From positions 1 to 18,369 of the forward strand of contig LGRX02033421.1 of assembly GCA_001247695.2 (NCBI GenBank): a DNA stretch of 18,369 nt. Direction: 5' to 3'. Every line of letters begins with the position of its first letter. Position 1 is the first letter of the stretch. The position numbers and the translations under genes were made by a program. A model generated the notes under the pieces. It was not told the DNA's origin. It ran no database searches and saw nothing but the letters and a program-made list of their open reading frames with translations. This DNA comes from Cymbomonas tetramitiformis. Its lineage: Eukaryota; Chlorophyta; Pyramimonadophyceae; Pyramimonadales; Pyramimonadaceae. Positions 6,675 to 18,368 of this stretch are shown here, piece by piece.

Positions 6675-9238
6675 ATGAATTCCTGGAACACGTGGTTGAT
6701 AAATTCGTTGCATGATTTAGAAAATAAGCACCTGGTGCGGTCACTTCGGACCATCCACTGCTCTCGTCAGGTGAAAATGACACATTAAAGTGATTTCAAC
6801 CTTTTCTCTTCCGCTTTCTCAGGCTCCAAAAGCTCGTTTCAAGCACTTCATGCCACACGAACCGCGCTAATAATTTGGGGTTTCTTGCCTATTGATTTCG
6901 CAATAGTTTTTCTACTCTCAGGCACTGAAAGTTTAGCTTTGTCGTTTCAGCAGGGGCAACACCATCAGTCTTCGATTGAAATATTCGTCTCTCATGCGGT
7001 TCTTCGAGCGTGGATTGCAGATGCATCCAGCGTTGGATCCGAGGTGCGTTCGGCGCACAGTAGGTAGTCATCGAGCATTTTGGGACAGAAGCCTTGTTAG
7101 TTCAATCTTAGGATGACGCTTTTCTTTTATGTCACAAAATATTTCGATATTATCCTTGTACAACGGCTTTACATACTGGTTGCCAGAGTCCCTGAAACAG
7201 ATATTGCCCCCACGCGTCTTCACTAGTAAGCTGGAGTATTGATGCCATGTCCTAGAGAGTATTGCAAGTTCTGGAAAACTGAACGCATCATATCTGAAAC
7301 ACTAATCTTGGATTGGCCAAGAGCACAGGATGGCGCAGCTTTATTTTCAGTTGGTGTCGAAGAGGATGTATCCACTCTTCAGCGTATAGTACTCTTCTCT
7401 ACGAACGATTACTTGGGACTTTCTGCACACCCGAAAATTAAGCACGCGATGGCATCCGCCGCAACAAGTGAAGGAATGGGACCTCGCTCCTCACCTTTGA
7501 TCGCTGGTATGGGTCCTTTCCCACACACTACCCACGCTGTAGATCTTGAAGCACAGAAAACATATACTCTTGCTCACGAGTAAATAAGCGATAACTGATG
7601 AGTAGAAAGTGTCTGACGGTGTTGCGTGGCATGGTCCTCGTTCAGGGTACACTCAGCACCACCGTGCCCTTGAGACGAAATTGGCGGCATTGAAGGCAAG
7701 ATCCCTACTCCGCTTCTAGCCATCTTACTTCCTGTACGCGCTCCTTTTGTTGCCTGGAAGCTGTACAAGAAACGCCCCGGCTTCAGAGTTTGAACCAGTG
7801 CCTCTGTTTGAGGGTTTGCGCAATGTTAGCTCATGCTTACCGACACCCGCAATGATATTATCACCACCCGCGCTTTTCGTGCACACTCCTCGTGTTAGAA
7901 GAGCTTTTTTGCTGAGCAGAGTACTGAGCGGTTTCGGGCTGGCCGTGAACACACAAGTTTAGTGTTTAATCGAATCTGGGCCGTGCACACTCACGACGTC
8001 GGGTTAAAGAAAATACCTAACCATCAAGAGCAAGCTCCCTCATCTTCTGCCCTTTACATATGCAGCAGCAACGCACTTTGCAAATATTTCCTTACAGGGC
8101 CCTGATATTGCTGGTGATTAGCCCTCGATTTCAGCCGAAAAGGCCCTAAATCTGTTGACATTTCTAAAGTATGGGAACATTTTCTGGCAAGGGTCCCGAA
8201 GCTCATCAGGTATACCTGGGGTCGGGCTCTTGGATGTGCTAGGGCACGGAAGACTGCTTGCTATATCCCTCAGGGTTTGCCGCGAATATCGCGGTGATTA
8301 CCTCCTTATGTATCCGCCAGAAGGTGTGTGTAATGGCGCTCTCCCATATGCATTGCGAACCTGAATTTATCCTCGTTGCGCCTCGTTCTGAGCCCTGCTG
8401 GTTGTTATTAGAACTACTGTTGTGACCGAACAGGTCCCGCTGAGTTCTACGCTGCGGTGAAGGCTTCTCCTTACTCACAGCGAAAGATGAATTTGACACG
8501 CAAGCTGTGGGCACGGGTCCCCGCATCGTGCAGCCCACACCAGCACCTCGTATCGCTTGCAGAATAGCTTTTGTTGTACTCCGGCTTGTTAGATGCGAGT
8601 AAAGATGCGAGTTCCATTATCAATGTGATGACCTTTATGTGGTCACTTGCTATCCATGCTGGTGTATGCCGACGTACTTGCTCAAGGTGGCGCAGTAATG
8701 GCTCCGGCGCATGGCAACCTGTATGTGCTATCTCGTTGCCGAGGCTGGTGTACGACTATGTGCCTGCGAACGGAGTTCTGTACATGCTGGTGGCTGGGTG
8801 GGAAACCCGAACAGGACGAGGAGCCAGCTGCCATTTTTTCGGATGAGCTGAATCATGCATCCATTGTGGACGGGTGTAAACTTGCCAAGTCCACCAGCTC
8901 TGCTACGATCTACATTTACAGGTGACAGGAGCAGTTTTCCCAACTTACTTTGCCTTTTTTTGTCAATACATTGTGACGGTCTAGCCATGCCGATTCCAAC
9001 AGGGAAAGCTACAGAGCAGCGACAGAAACGGCCGCACTCTGAGTGTTGTGCTATTCTCAGGCACAACGACATGAGGCATCTCGAGCAGCTGCTTTCCAAG
9101 AGCACTGTAAAACGGAAGCTGGTGGTGACAGACAGCTTATTCAGCATGGACGGAGATGTGGCGCCCCTGCGGGCGTTGTCCCGACTGAAACAGCAGCACG
9201 GATTCCTTCTCGCAGTGGACGAGGCGCATGGCACTCTG
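6675..9238 (+). CDS. BIOF: KAPA synthase (8-amino-7-oxononanoate synthase), spliced, 3' incomplete
   Basis: This is a PLP enzyme of the alpha-oxoamine synthase family that condenses pimeloyl-CoA/ACP with L-alanine in biotin synthesis. Proposed exons: 6675-6770, 6951-7043, 7329-7506, 7646-7695, 8243-8323, 8815-8921, 9061-9238. They join in frame (783 nt, 261 codons, no stop). Exons 1-2 give a plant-type N-terminal extension ([32 protein letters not shown]). Exon 3 has [14 protein letters not shown] and [12 protein letters not shown], exon 4 [16 protein letters not shown], exon 5 [20 protein letters not shown], exon 6 [14 protein letters not shown] (PLP-stacking His at 8854), and exon 7 [10 protein letters not shown] and VDEAHGTL (PLP-binding Asp 9218, His 9227). 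The PLP lysine region is not in the window. The start could be the ATG at 6591 instead. About nine residues seem missing between exons 5 and 6, so a small exon may be unplaced. Boundaries are inferred from splice signals and family similarity. Peroxisomal or cytosolic location is known for plants but not visible here. Confidence 0.8.
7696..8242 (+). other. GC-AG intron of the KAPA synthase gene
   Basis: The donor reads AAG|GCAAGA and the acceptor TGCTAG|GGCACG. Using GC as the donor joins LAALK to [15 protein letters not shown], which is the continuous family motif. No GT donor near 7695 gives this join. At 547 bp it is the longest intron placed here. Its interior contains an open stretch at 7747-7962 on the + strand with no recognisable similarity. 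Confidence 0.65.
8324..8814 (+). other. Intron region between KAPA synthase exons 5 and 6, possible missed exon
   Basis: The donor is AAG|GTGTGT and the acceptor AACAG|GACGAG, both leaving phase 0. The joined protein is about nine residues shorter here than plant enzymes as I recall them. One 36-nt, phase-0 candidate lies after CTCACAG near 8478 and ends before GTCCCC. Its translation does not clearly resemble the family, so it is not included in the model. Confidence 0.45.
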
Positions 9239-9339
9239 GTGCAAAACACCAACCCCTTGAATTTCTCCAGTGCTTGCAAGCAATTTGCAGATATCCCGTG
9301 AGATGTTGCCCCGTGGCTGTTCTCGCATACACTGCAAAA
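9239..9339 (+). other. Sequence after last exon donor, before the satellite
   Basis: It starts with GTGCAA at the proposed donor after codon HGTL and contains no further KAPA synthase motif. The minisatellite begins at 9340. It can be read either as the start of an intron or as the point where the gene is broken. Confidence 0.45.
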
Positions 9340-11078
9340 GGCCATAGCGCATGTGTGTAAGAGGCCCACCACCACCATCAGCCATGGCGAATATGTGCGA
9401 GAGGCCATACCACCACCATCGGCCATGGTGTATATATGTGTGAGGGGCCATACCAACAACATTCAGGCCATAGTATAAAAGTGTGAGGCCATACTCACCA
9501 TCGCCATGGCGCATATGTGCGATGAGGCCATACCACCAACATCGGCCATAGCGCATATGTGTGAGAGGCCATAGCCACCACCATCGGCCATAGCGTTTAT
9601 ATATGTGTGGGAGAGGCCATACCCACCAACATCGGCCATAGCGCATATGTGTGAGAGGCCATGCCACCACCATCGGCCATAGCGTTTATATGTGTGAGAG
9701 GCCATACCACCAAATTATCTAATATGGCGCATATGTGTGAGAGGCCATACCACCACCATCGGCTATGACGCTATGTGTGAGAGGCTATATCACCACCATC
9801 AAATATGGCTCAAAATGTGTGAGGGGTCATACGAACACCATCGGCCATGGCGCATATGTGTGAGGGGCTATACCACCACCATCGGCCGTAGGGCCGCATA
9901 TGTGTGTGAGAGGCTATATCACTACCCATCAGCCATGGCTCATATGTGTGAGAGGCCATACCACCACCATCGGCCATGGCGCATAGGTGTGAGAGGCTAT
10001 ACCACCAACATTGGCCGTAGCGCATATGTGTGAGAGGCCATGCCACCACCATCGGCCATAGCGTTTATATGTGAGAGGCCATACCACCACCATCGTCATA
10101 GCATATGTGTGAGAGGCCATACCAATGCCATCGGCCATAGCGCATATGGGTGAGAGGCCATGCAACCACCATCAGCCATGGTGCATATGTGTGTGAGGGG
10201 CCATACCACCACCATCGGCCATGGAAAATATGTGTGAGAGGCTATACCACCACCATCAGCCATAGCATATATAAGTGTGAGAAGCCATACGAACACCATC
10301 GGCGATGGCGCATATGTGTGAGAGGCCATACCACCACCATCGGCGATGGCGCTATGTGTGAGAGGCTATATCACCACCATCAACCATGGCTTAAATGTGT
10401 GAGGGGCCATACCACCACCATCGGCGCGGCGCATGTGTGAGGGAGGCCATAATACCACCATCGGCCATGGCGTGATATGTGTGTGAGGGCTATGGCTTCA
10501 CCACCATCGGCCGTAGAGCATATGTGTGAGAGGCTATATCACCACCGTCGGCCTTAGCGTCTTATATGTGCAGAGGCCATGCCACTCACCATCGGCCATG
10601 GCGCATATGTGTGAGAGGCCATACCGCCACCTTCGGCCATAGGGTATTTATGTGTGAGAGGCCATACCAACACCATCGGCCTTAGCGTCTATTTGTGTGA
10701 GAGGCCATACCACCACCATTGGCGATAGGGTATATCATTGTGTGAGAGGCCATGCCTCCACCATCGGCGATAGGGTATTTATGTGTGAGAAGCCACACCA
10801 CCATCGGCCTTAGTGTATATTATTGTGTGAGAGGCCATGCCACCACCATCGGCGATAGGGTATATTATTGTGTGAGAGGCCATACCTCCACACATTGGCC
10901 TTAGCGTTTATATGTGTGAGTGGCCATGCCACCACCAGCAACCATGACGCATATGTGTGAGGGGCCATGCCACCACCATCGGCCATGGCGCATATGTGTG
11001 AGAGGCCATGCCACCACCATTGGCCACGGCGCATATGTGTGAGGGGCCATGCCACCACCATTGGCCATGGCGCATATG
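9340..11078. repeat. Degenerate minisatellite array, about 41-bp unit
   Basis: There are about forty diverged copies of a unit that reads approximately CATATGTGTGAGAGGCCATA followed by CCACCACCATCGGCCATGGCG. Copies differ by substitutions and small indels: GCG/GCGTTTATA variants, CGGCGATGG, and TATATTATTGTGTG forms near 10730-10880. No higher-order period is seen here, except that the last few copies (about 10940-11078) already match the homogeneous array to the right. Confidence 0.95.
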
Positions 11079-11175
11079 TTGGAATTTCTTCACAGGGTAT
11101 TTTGCAAAAGCAAGCTTGAACTTTCATTCTCAAAAGATAAACCGGTTGCAGCTTGAAACGCCGCGAACACCAGCG

Positions 11176-11266
11176 CCCAATCATTACTGATTGGGCAGTC
11201 TAAGTGAAAGTTCACTAATTAGAGTCCTACGTGTCACTGTTGTGTTCATACCGACCGCAGTGACAC
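11176..11266. repeat. Cluster of three inverted repeats in each unit head (first copy)
   Basis: A perfect 8-bp stem with 4-nt loop, CCCAATCA-TTAC-TGATTGGG, lies at 11176-11195. AGTGAA-AG-TTCACT follows at 11203-11216. GTGTCACTG and CAGTGACAC (9-bp stem, 18-nt loop) lie at 11231-11266. The same trio recurs unchanged in all twelve units. Confidence 0.85.
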
Positions 11267-11349
11267 TGTAGTGATGGGCCGATGAACTATTACGCACTTG
11301 CCGATGGTCATCAATGATCTAACGGCTACGATTAGTTCAGCGGATCTAC

Positions 11350-11361
11350 AGATCTAGATCT
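11350..11361. repeat. 12-bp perfect palindrome AGATCTAGATCT (first copy)
   Basis: A self-complementary dodecamer directly precedes the telomere-like cluster and is present in every unit of the array. Confidence 0.85.
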
Positions 11362-11401
11362 AAGGGTTTCTTAGGGTTTCTTCAGGGTTTCTTTAGGGTT
11401 T
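11361..11401 (+). repeat. Telomere-like GGGTTT cluster (first copy)
   Basis: Four GGGTTT motifs are spaced 10-11 bp apart, the last as CTTTAGGGTTTG, which contains one exact plant/algal-type TTTAGGG. One GGG is GCG in some units (for example near 11988). The cluster is repeated once per unit, about every 615 bp. Confidence 0.8.
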
Positions 11402-14400
11402 GAGCATCCTGACTGCTGTACAAGGCCTAGACAGTCATGCTTTACACCAAACTGATCAGCAGGCACTGCAGATTCCAATACATACGTGTGAGAGGCCACA
11501 CCACCACCATCGGCCATGGGGCATATGTGTGAGGGGCCATGCCACCACCATCGGCCATGGCGCATATTTGTGAGAGGCCATACCACCACCATCGGCCATG
11601 GCGCATATGTGTGAGAGGCCATGCCACCACCATCGGCCATGGAAAAATATGTGTGAGGGGCCATGCCATCACCATTGGCCATGGCGCATATGTTGGAATT
11701 TCTACATAGGGTATTTTGCAAAAGCAAGCGTAAGCTTTCATTCTCAAAAGATAAACCGGTTTGCAGCTTGAAACGCCGCGAACAACAGCGCCCAATCATT
11801 ACTGATTGGGCAGTCTAAGTGAAAGTTCACTAATTAGAGTCCTACGTGTCACTGTTGTGTTCATACCGACCGCAGTGACACTGTAGTGATGGGCCGATGA
11901 ACTATTACGCACTTGCCGATGGTCATCAATGATCTAACGGCTACGATTAGTTCAGCGGATCTACAGATCTAGATCTAAGGGTTTCTTAGCGTTTCTTCAG
12001 GGTTTCTTTAGGGTTTGAGCATCCTGACTGCTGTACAAGGCCTAGACAGTCATGCTTTACACCAAACTGATCAGCAGGCACTGCAGATTCCAATACATAC
12101 GTGTGAGAGGCCACACCACCACCATCGGCCATGGGGCATATGTGTGAGGGGCCATGCCACCACCATCGGCCATGGCGCATATGTGTGAGAGGCCATGCCA
12201 CCACCATTGGCCACGGCGCATATGTGTGAGGGGCCATGCCACCACCATTGGCCATGGCGCATATGTTGGAATTTCTTCACAGGAGATTTTGCAAAAGCAA
12301 GCTTGAACTTTCATTCTCAAAAGATAAACCGGTTGCAGCTTGAAACGCCGCGAACACCAGCGCCCAATCATTACTGATTGGGCAGTCTAAGTGAAAGTTC
12401 ACTAATTAGAGTCCTACGTGTCACTGTTGTGTTCATACCGACCGCAGTGACACTGTAGTGATGGGCCGATGAACTATTACGCACTTGCCGATGGTCATCA
12501 ATGATCTAACGGCTACGATTAGTTCAGCGGATCTACAGATCTAGATCTAAGGGTTTCTTAGGGTTTCTTCAGGGTTTCTTTAGGGTTTGAGCATCCTGAC
12601 TGCTGTACAAGGCCTAGACAGTCATGCTTTACACCAAACTGATCAGCAGGCACTGCAGATTCCAATACATACGTGTGAGAGGCCACACCACCACCATCGG
12701 CCATGGGGCATATGTGTGAGGGGCCATGCCACCACCATCGGCCATGGCGCATATTTGTGAGAGGCCATACCACCACCATCGGCCATGGCGCATATGTGTG
12801 AGAGGCCATGCCACCACCATCGGCCATGGAAAAATATGTGTGAGGGGCCATGCCATCACCATTGGCCATGGCGCATATGTTGGAATTTCTACATAGGGTA
12901 TTTTGCAAAAGCAAGCGTAAGCTTTCATTCTCAAAAGATAAACCGGTTTGCAGCTTGAAACGCCGCGAACAACAGCGCCCAATCATTACTGATTGGGCAG
13001 TCTAAGTGAAAGTTCACTAATTAGAGTCCTACGTGTCACTGTTGTGTTCATACCGACCGCAGTGACACTGTAGTGATGGGCCGATGAACTATTACGCACT
13101 TGCCGATGGTCATCAATGATCTAACGGCTACGATTAGTTCAGCGGATCTACAGATCTAGATCTAAGGGTTTCTTAGCGTTTCTTCAGGGTTTCTTTAGGG
13201 TTTGAGCATCCTGACTGCTGTACAAGGCCTAGACAGTCATGCTTTACACCAAACTGATCAGCAGGCACTGCAGATTCCAATACATACGTGTGAGAGGCCA
13301 CACCACCACCATCGGCCATGGGGCATATGTGTGAGGGGCCATGCCACCACCATCGGCCATGGCGCATATTTGTGAGAGGCCATACCACCACCATCGGCCA
13401 TGGCGCATATGTGTGAGAGGCCATGCCACCACCATCGGCCATGGAAAAATATGTGTGAGGGGCCATGCCATCACCATTGGCCATGGCGTATATGTTGGAA
13501 TTTCTACATAGGGTATTTTGCAAAAGCAAGCGTAAGCTTTCATTCTCAAAAGATAAACCGGTTTGCAGCTTGAAACGCCGCGAACACCAGCGCCCAATCA
13601 TTACTGATTGGGCAGTCTAAGTGAAAGTTCACTAATTAGAGTCCTACGTGTCACTGTTGTGTTCATACCGACCGCAGTGACACTGTAGTGATGGGCCGAT
13701 GAACTATTACGCACTTGCCGATGGTCATCAATGATCTAACGGCTACGATTAGTTCAGCGGATCTACAGATCTAGATCTAAGGGTTTCTTAGCGTTTCTTC
13801 AGGGTTTCTTTAGGGTTTGAGCATCCTGACTGCTGTACAAGGCCTAGACAGTCATGCTTTACACCAAACTGATCAGCAGGCACTGCAGATTCCAATACAT
13901 ACGTGTGAGAGGCCACACCACCACCATCGGCCATGGGGCATATGTGTGAGGGGCCATGCCACCACCATCGGCCATGGCGCATATTTGTGAGAGGCCATAC
14001 CACCACCATCGGCCATGGCGCATATGTGTGAGAGGCCATGCCACCACCATCGGCCATGGAAAAATATGTGTGAGGGGCCATGCCATCACCATTGGCCATG
14101 GCGTATATGTTGGAATTTCTACATAGGGTATTTTGCAAAAGCAAGCGTAAGCTTTCATTCTCAAAAGATAAACCGGTTTGCAGCTTGAAACGCCGCGAAC
14201 ACCAGCGCCCAATCATTACTGATTGGGCAGTCTAAGTGAAAGTTCACTAATTAGAGTCCTACGTGTCACTGTTGTGTTCATACCGACCGCAGTGACACTG
14301 TAGTGATGGGCCGATGAACTATTACGCACTTGCCGATGGTCATCAATGATCTAACGGCTACGATTAGTTCAGCGGATCTACAGATCTAGATCTAAGGGTT

Positions 14401-14764
14401 TCTTAGCGTTTCTTCAGGGTTTCTTTAGGGTTTGAGCATCCTGACTGCTGTACAAGGCCTAGACAGTCATGCTTTACACCAAACTGATCAGCAGGCACTG
14501 CAGATTCCAATACATACGTGTGAGAGGCCACACCACCACCATCGGCCATGGGGCATATGTGTGAGGGGCCATGCCACCACCATCGGCCATGGCGCATATG
14601 TGTGAGAGGCCATGCCACCACCATTGGCCACGGCGCATATGTGTGAGGGGCCATGCCACCACCATTGGCCATGGCGCATATGTGTGAGAGGCCATGCCAC
14701 CACCATTGGCCACGGCGCATATGTGTGAGGGGCCATGCCACCACCATTGGCCATGGCGCATATG

Positions 14765-17700
14765 TTGGAATTTCTTCACAGGGTATTTTGCAAAAGCAAG
14801 CTTGAACTTTCATTCTCAAAAGATAAACCGGTTGCAGCTTGAAACGCCGCGAACACCAGCGCCCAATCATTACTGATTGGGCAGTCTAAGTGAAAGTTCA
14901 CTAATTAGAGTCCTACGTGTCACTGTTGTGTTCATACCGACCGCAGTGACACTGTAGTGATGGGCCGATGAACTATTACGCACTTGCCGATGGTCATCAA
15001 TGATCTAACGGCTACGATTAGTTCAGCGGATCTACAGATCTAGATCTAAGGGTTTCTTAGGGTTTCTTCAGGGTTTCTTTAGGGTTTGAGCATCCTGACT
15101 GCTGTACAAGGCCTAGACAGTCATGCTTTACACCAAACTGATCAGCAGGCACTGCAGATTCCAATACATACGTGTGAGAGGCCACACCACCACCATCGGC
15201 CATGGGGCATATGTGTGAGGGGCCATGCCACCACCATCGGCCATGGCGCATATTTGTGAGAGGCCATACCACCACCATCGGCCATGGCGCATATGTGTGA
15301 GAGGCCATGCCACCACCATCGGCCATGGAAAAATATGTGTGAGGGGCCATGCCATCACCATTGGCCATGGCGTATATGTTGGAATTTCTACATAGGGTAT
15401 TTTGCAAAAGCAAGCGTAAGCTTTCATTCTCAAAAGATAAACCGGTTTGCAGCTTGAAACGCCGCGAACACCAGCGCCCAATCATTACTGATTGGGCAGT
15501 CTAAGTGAAAGTTCACTAATTAGAGTCCTACGTGTCACTGTTGTGTTCATACCGACCGCAGTGACACTGTAGTGATGGGCCGATGAACTATTACGCACTT
15601 GCCGATGGTCATCAATGATCTAACGGCTACGATTAGTTCAGCGGATCTACAGATCTAGATCTAAGGGTTTCTTAGCGTTTCTTCAGGGTTTCTTTAGGGT
15701 TTGAGCATCCTGACTGCTGTACAAGGCCTAGACAGTCATGCTTTACACCAAACTGATCAGCAGGCACTGCAGATTCCAATACATACGTGTGAGAGGCCAC
15801 ACCACCACCATCGGCCATGGGGCATATGTGTGAGGGGCCATGCCACCACCATCGGCCATGGCGCATATGTGTGAGAGGCCATGCCACCACCATTGGCCAC
15901 GGCGCATATGTGTGAGGGGCCATGCCACCACCATTGGCCATGGCGCATATGTTGGAATTTCTTCACAGGGTATTTTGCAAAAGCAAGCTTGAACTTTCAT
16001 TCTCAAAAGATAAACCGGTTGCAGCTTGAAACGCCGCGAACACCAGCGCCCAATCATTACTGATTGGGCAGTCTAAGTGAAAGTTCACTAATTAGAGTCC
16101 TACGTGTCACTGTTGTGTTCATACCGACCGCAGTGACACTGTAGTGATGGGCCGATGAACTATTACGCACTTGCCGATGGTCATCAATGATCTAACGGCT
16201 ACGATTAGTTCAGCGGATCTACAGATCTAGATCTAAGGGTTTCTTAGGGTTTCTTCAGGGTTTCTTTAGGGTTTGAGCATCCTGACTGCTGTACAAGGCC
16301 TAGACAGTCATGCTTTACACCAAACTGATCAGCAGGCACTGCAGATTCCAATACATACGTGTGAGAGGCCACACCACCACCATCGGCCATGGGGCATATG
16401 TGTGAGGGGCCATGCCACCACCATCGGCCATGGCGCATATTTGTGAGAGGCCATACCACCACCATCGGCCATGGCGCATATGTGTGAGAGGCCATGCCAC
16501 CACCATCGGCCATGGAAAAATATGTGTGAGGGGCCATGCCATCACCATTGGCCATGGCGTATATGTTGGAATTTCTACATAGGGTATTTTGCAAAAGCAA
16601 GCGTAAGCTTTCATTCTCAAAAGATAAACCGGTTTGCAGCTTGAAACGCCGCGAACACCAGCGCCCAATCATTACTGATTGGGCAGTCTAAGTGAAAGTT
16701 CACTAATTAGAGTCCTACGTGTCACTGTTGTGTTCATACCGACCGCAGTGACACTGTAGTGATGGGCCGATGAACTATTACGCACTTGCCGATGGTCATC
16801 AATGATCTAACGGCTACGATTAGTTCAGCGGATCTACAGATCTAGATCTAAGGGTTTCTTAGGGTTTCTTCAGGGTTTCTTTAGGGTTTGAGCATCCTGA
16901 CTGCTGTACAAGGCCTAGACAGTCATGCTTTACACCAAACTGATCAGCAGGCACTGCAGATTCCAATACATACGTGTGAGAGGCCACACCACCACCATCG
17001 GCCATGGGGCATATGTGTGAGGGGCCATGCCACCACCATCGGCCATGGCGCATATTTGTGAGAGGCCATACCACCACCATCGGCCATGGCGCATATGTGT
17101 GAGAGGCCATGCCACCACCATCGGCCATGGAAAAATATGTGTGAGGGGCCATGCCATCACCATTGGCCATGGCGCATATGTTGGAATTTCTACATAGGGT
17201 ATTTTGCAAAAGCAAGCGTAAGCTTTCATTCTCAAAAGATAAACCGGTTTGCAGCTTGAAACGCCGCGAACAACAGCGCCCAATCATTACTGATTGGGCA
17301 GTCTAAGTGAAAGTTCACTAATTAGAGTCCTACGTGTCACTGTTGTGTTCATACCGACCGCAGTGACACTGTAGTGATGGGCCGATGAACTATTACGCAC
17401 TTGCCGATGGTCATCAATGATCTAACGGCTACGATTAGTTCAGCGGATCTACAGATCTAGATCTAAGGGTTTCTTAGCGTTTCTTCAGGGTTTCTTTAGG
17501 GTTTGAGCATCCTGACTGCTGTACAAGGCCTAGACAGTCATGCTTTACACCAAACTGATCAGCAGGCACTGCAGATTCCAATACATACGTGTGAGAGGCC
17601 ACACCACCACCATCGGCCATGGGGCATATGTGTGAGGGGCCATGCCACCACCATCGGCCATGGCGCATATTTGTGAGAGGCCATACCACCACCATCGGCC

Positions 17701-18368
17701 ATGGCGCATATGTGTGAGAGGCCATGCCACCACCATCGGCCATGGAAAAATATGTGTGAGGGGCCATGCCATCACCATTGGCCATGGCGTATATGTTGGA
17801 ATTTCTACATAGGGTATTTTGCAAAAGCAAGCGTAAGCTTTCATTCTCAAAAGATAAACCGGTTTGCAGCTTGAAACGCCGCGAACACCAGCGCCCAATC
17901 ATTACTGATTGGGCAGTCTAAGTGAAAGTTCACTAATTAGAGTCCTACGTGTCACTGTTGTGTTCATACCGACCGCAGTGACACTGTAGTGATGGGCCGA
18001 TGAACTATTACGCACTTGCCGATGGTCATCAATGATCTAACGGCTACGATTAGTTCAGCGGATCTACAGATCTAGATCTAAGGGTTTCTTAGGGTTTCTT
18101 CAGGGTTTCTTTAGGGTTTGAGCATCCTGACTGCTGTACAAGGCCTAGACAGTCATGCTTTACACCAAACTGATCAGCAGGCACTGCAGATTCCAATACA
18201 TACGTGTGAGAGGCCACACCACCACCATCGGCCATGGGGCATATGTGTGAGGGGCCATGCCACCACCATCGGCCATGGCGCATATGTGTGAGAGGCCATG
18301 CCACCACCATTGGCCACGGCGCATATGTGTGAGGGGCCATGCCACCACCATTGGCCATGGCGCATATG
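14765..18368. repeat. Second six-unit super-repeat of the array
   Basis: It has the same head order (alpha, beta, alpha, beta, beta, beta) and the same first five lengths as the preceding six units. The sixth unit is 573 bp, two 41-bp copies shorter. Total 3604 bp. Single-base variants are not all shared position by position with the first super-repeat. Confidence 0.75.

Larger units (their letters stand above)
11079..14764. repeat. First six-unit super-repeat of the array
   Basis: The head order is alpha, beta, alpha, beta, beta, beta. The sixth unit is 655 bp because its minisatellite block carries two extra 41-bp copies. Total 3686 bp. Confidence 0.75.

Noticed and set aside
7747..7962. 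Open frame inside the 7696-8242 region as a coding exon
   Set aside because: No KAPA synthase similarity, and exons 4 and 5 join seamlessly without it.
8728..9705. Long minus-strand open frames overlapping KAPA synthase exons and the satellite edge
   Set aside because: They run antisense through recognisable exons and then into repeat sequence, with no domain of their own.
11176..11195. Hairpin CCCAATCA-TTAC-TGATTGGG as a transcription terminator
   Set aside because: No gene precedes it, no T-run follows, and it recurs as part of a eukaryotic satellite unit.
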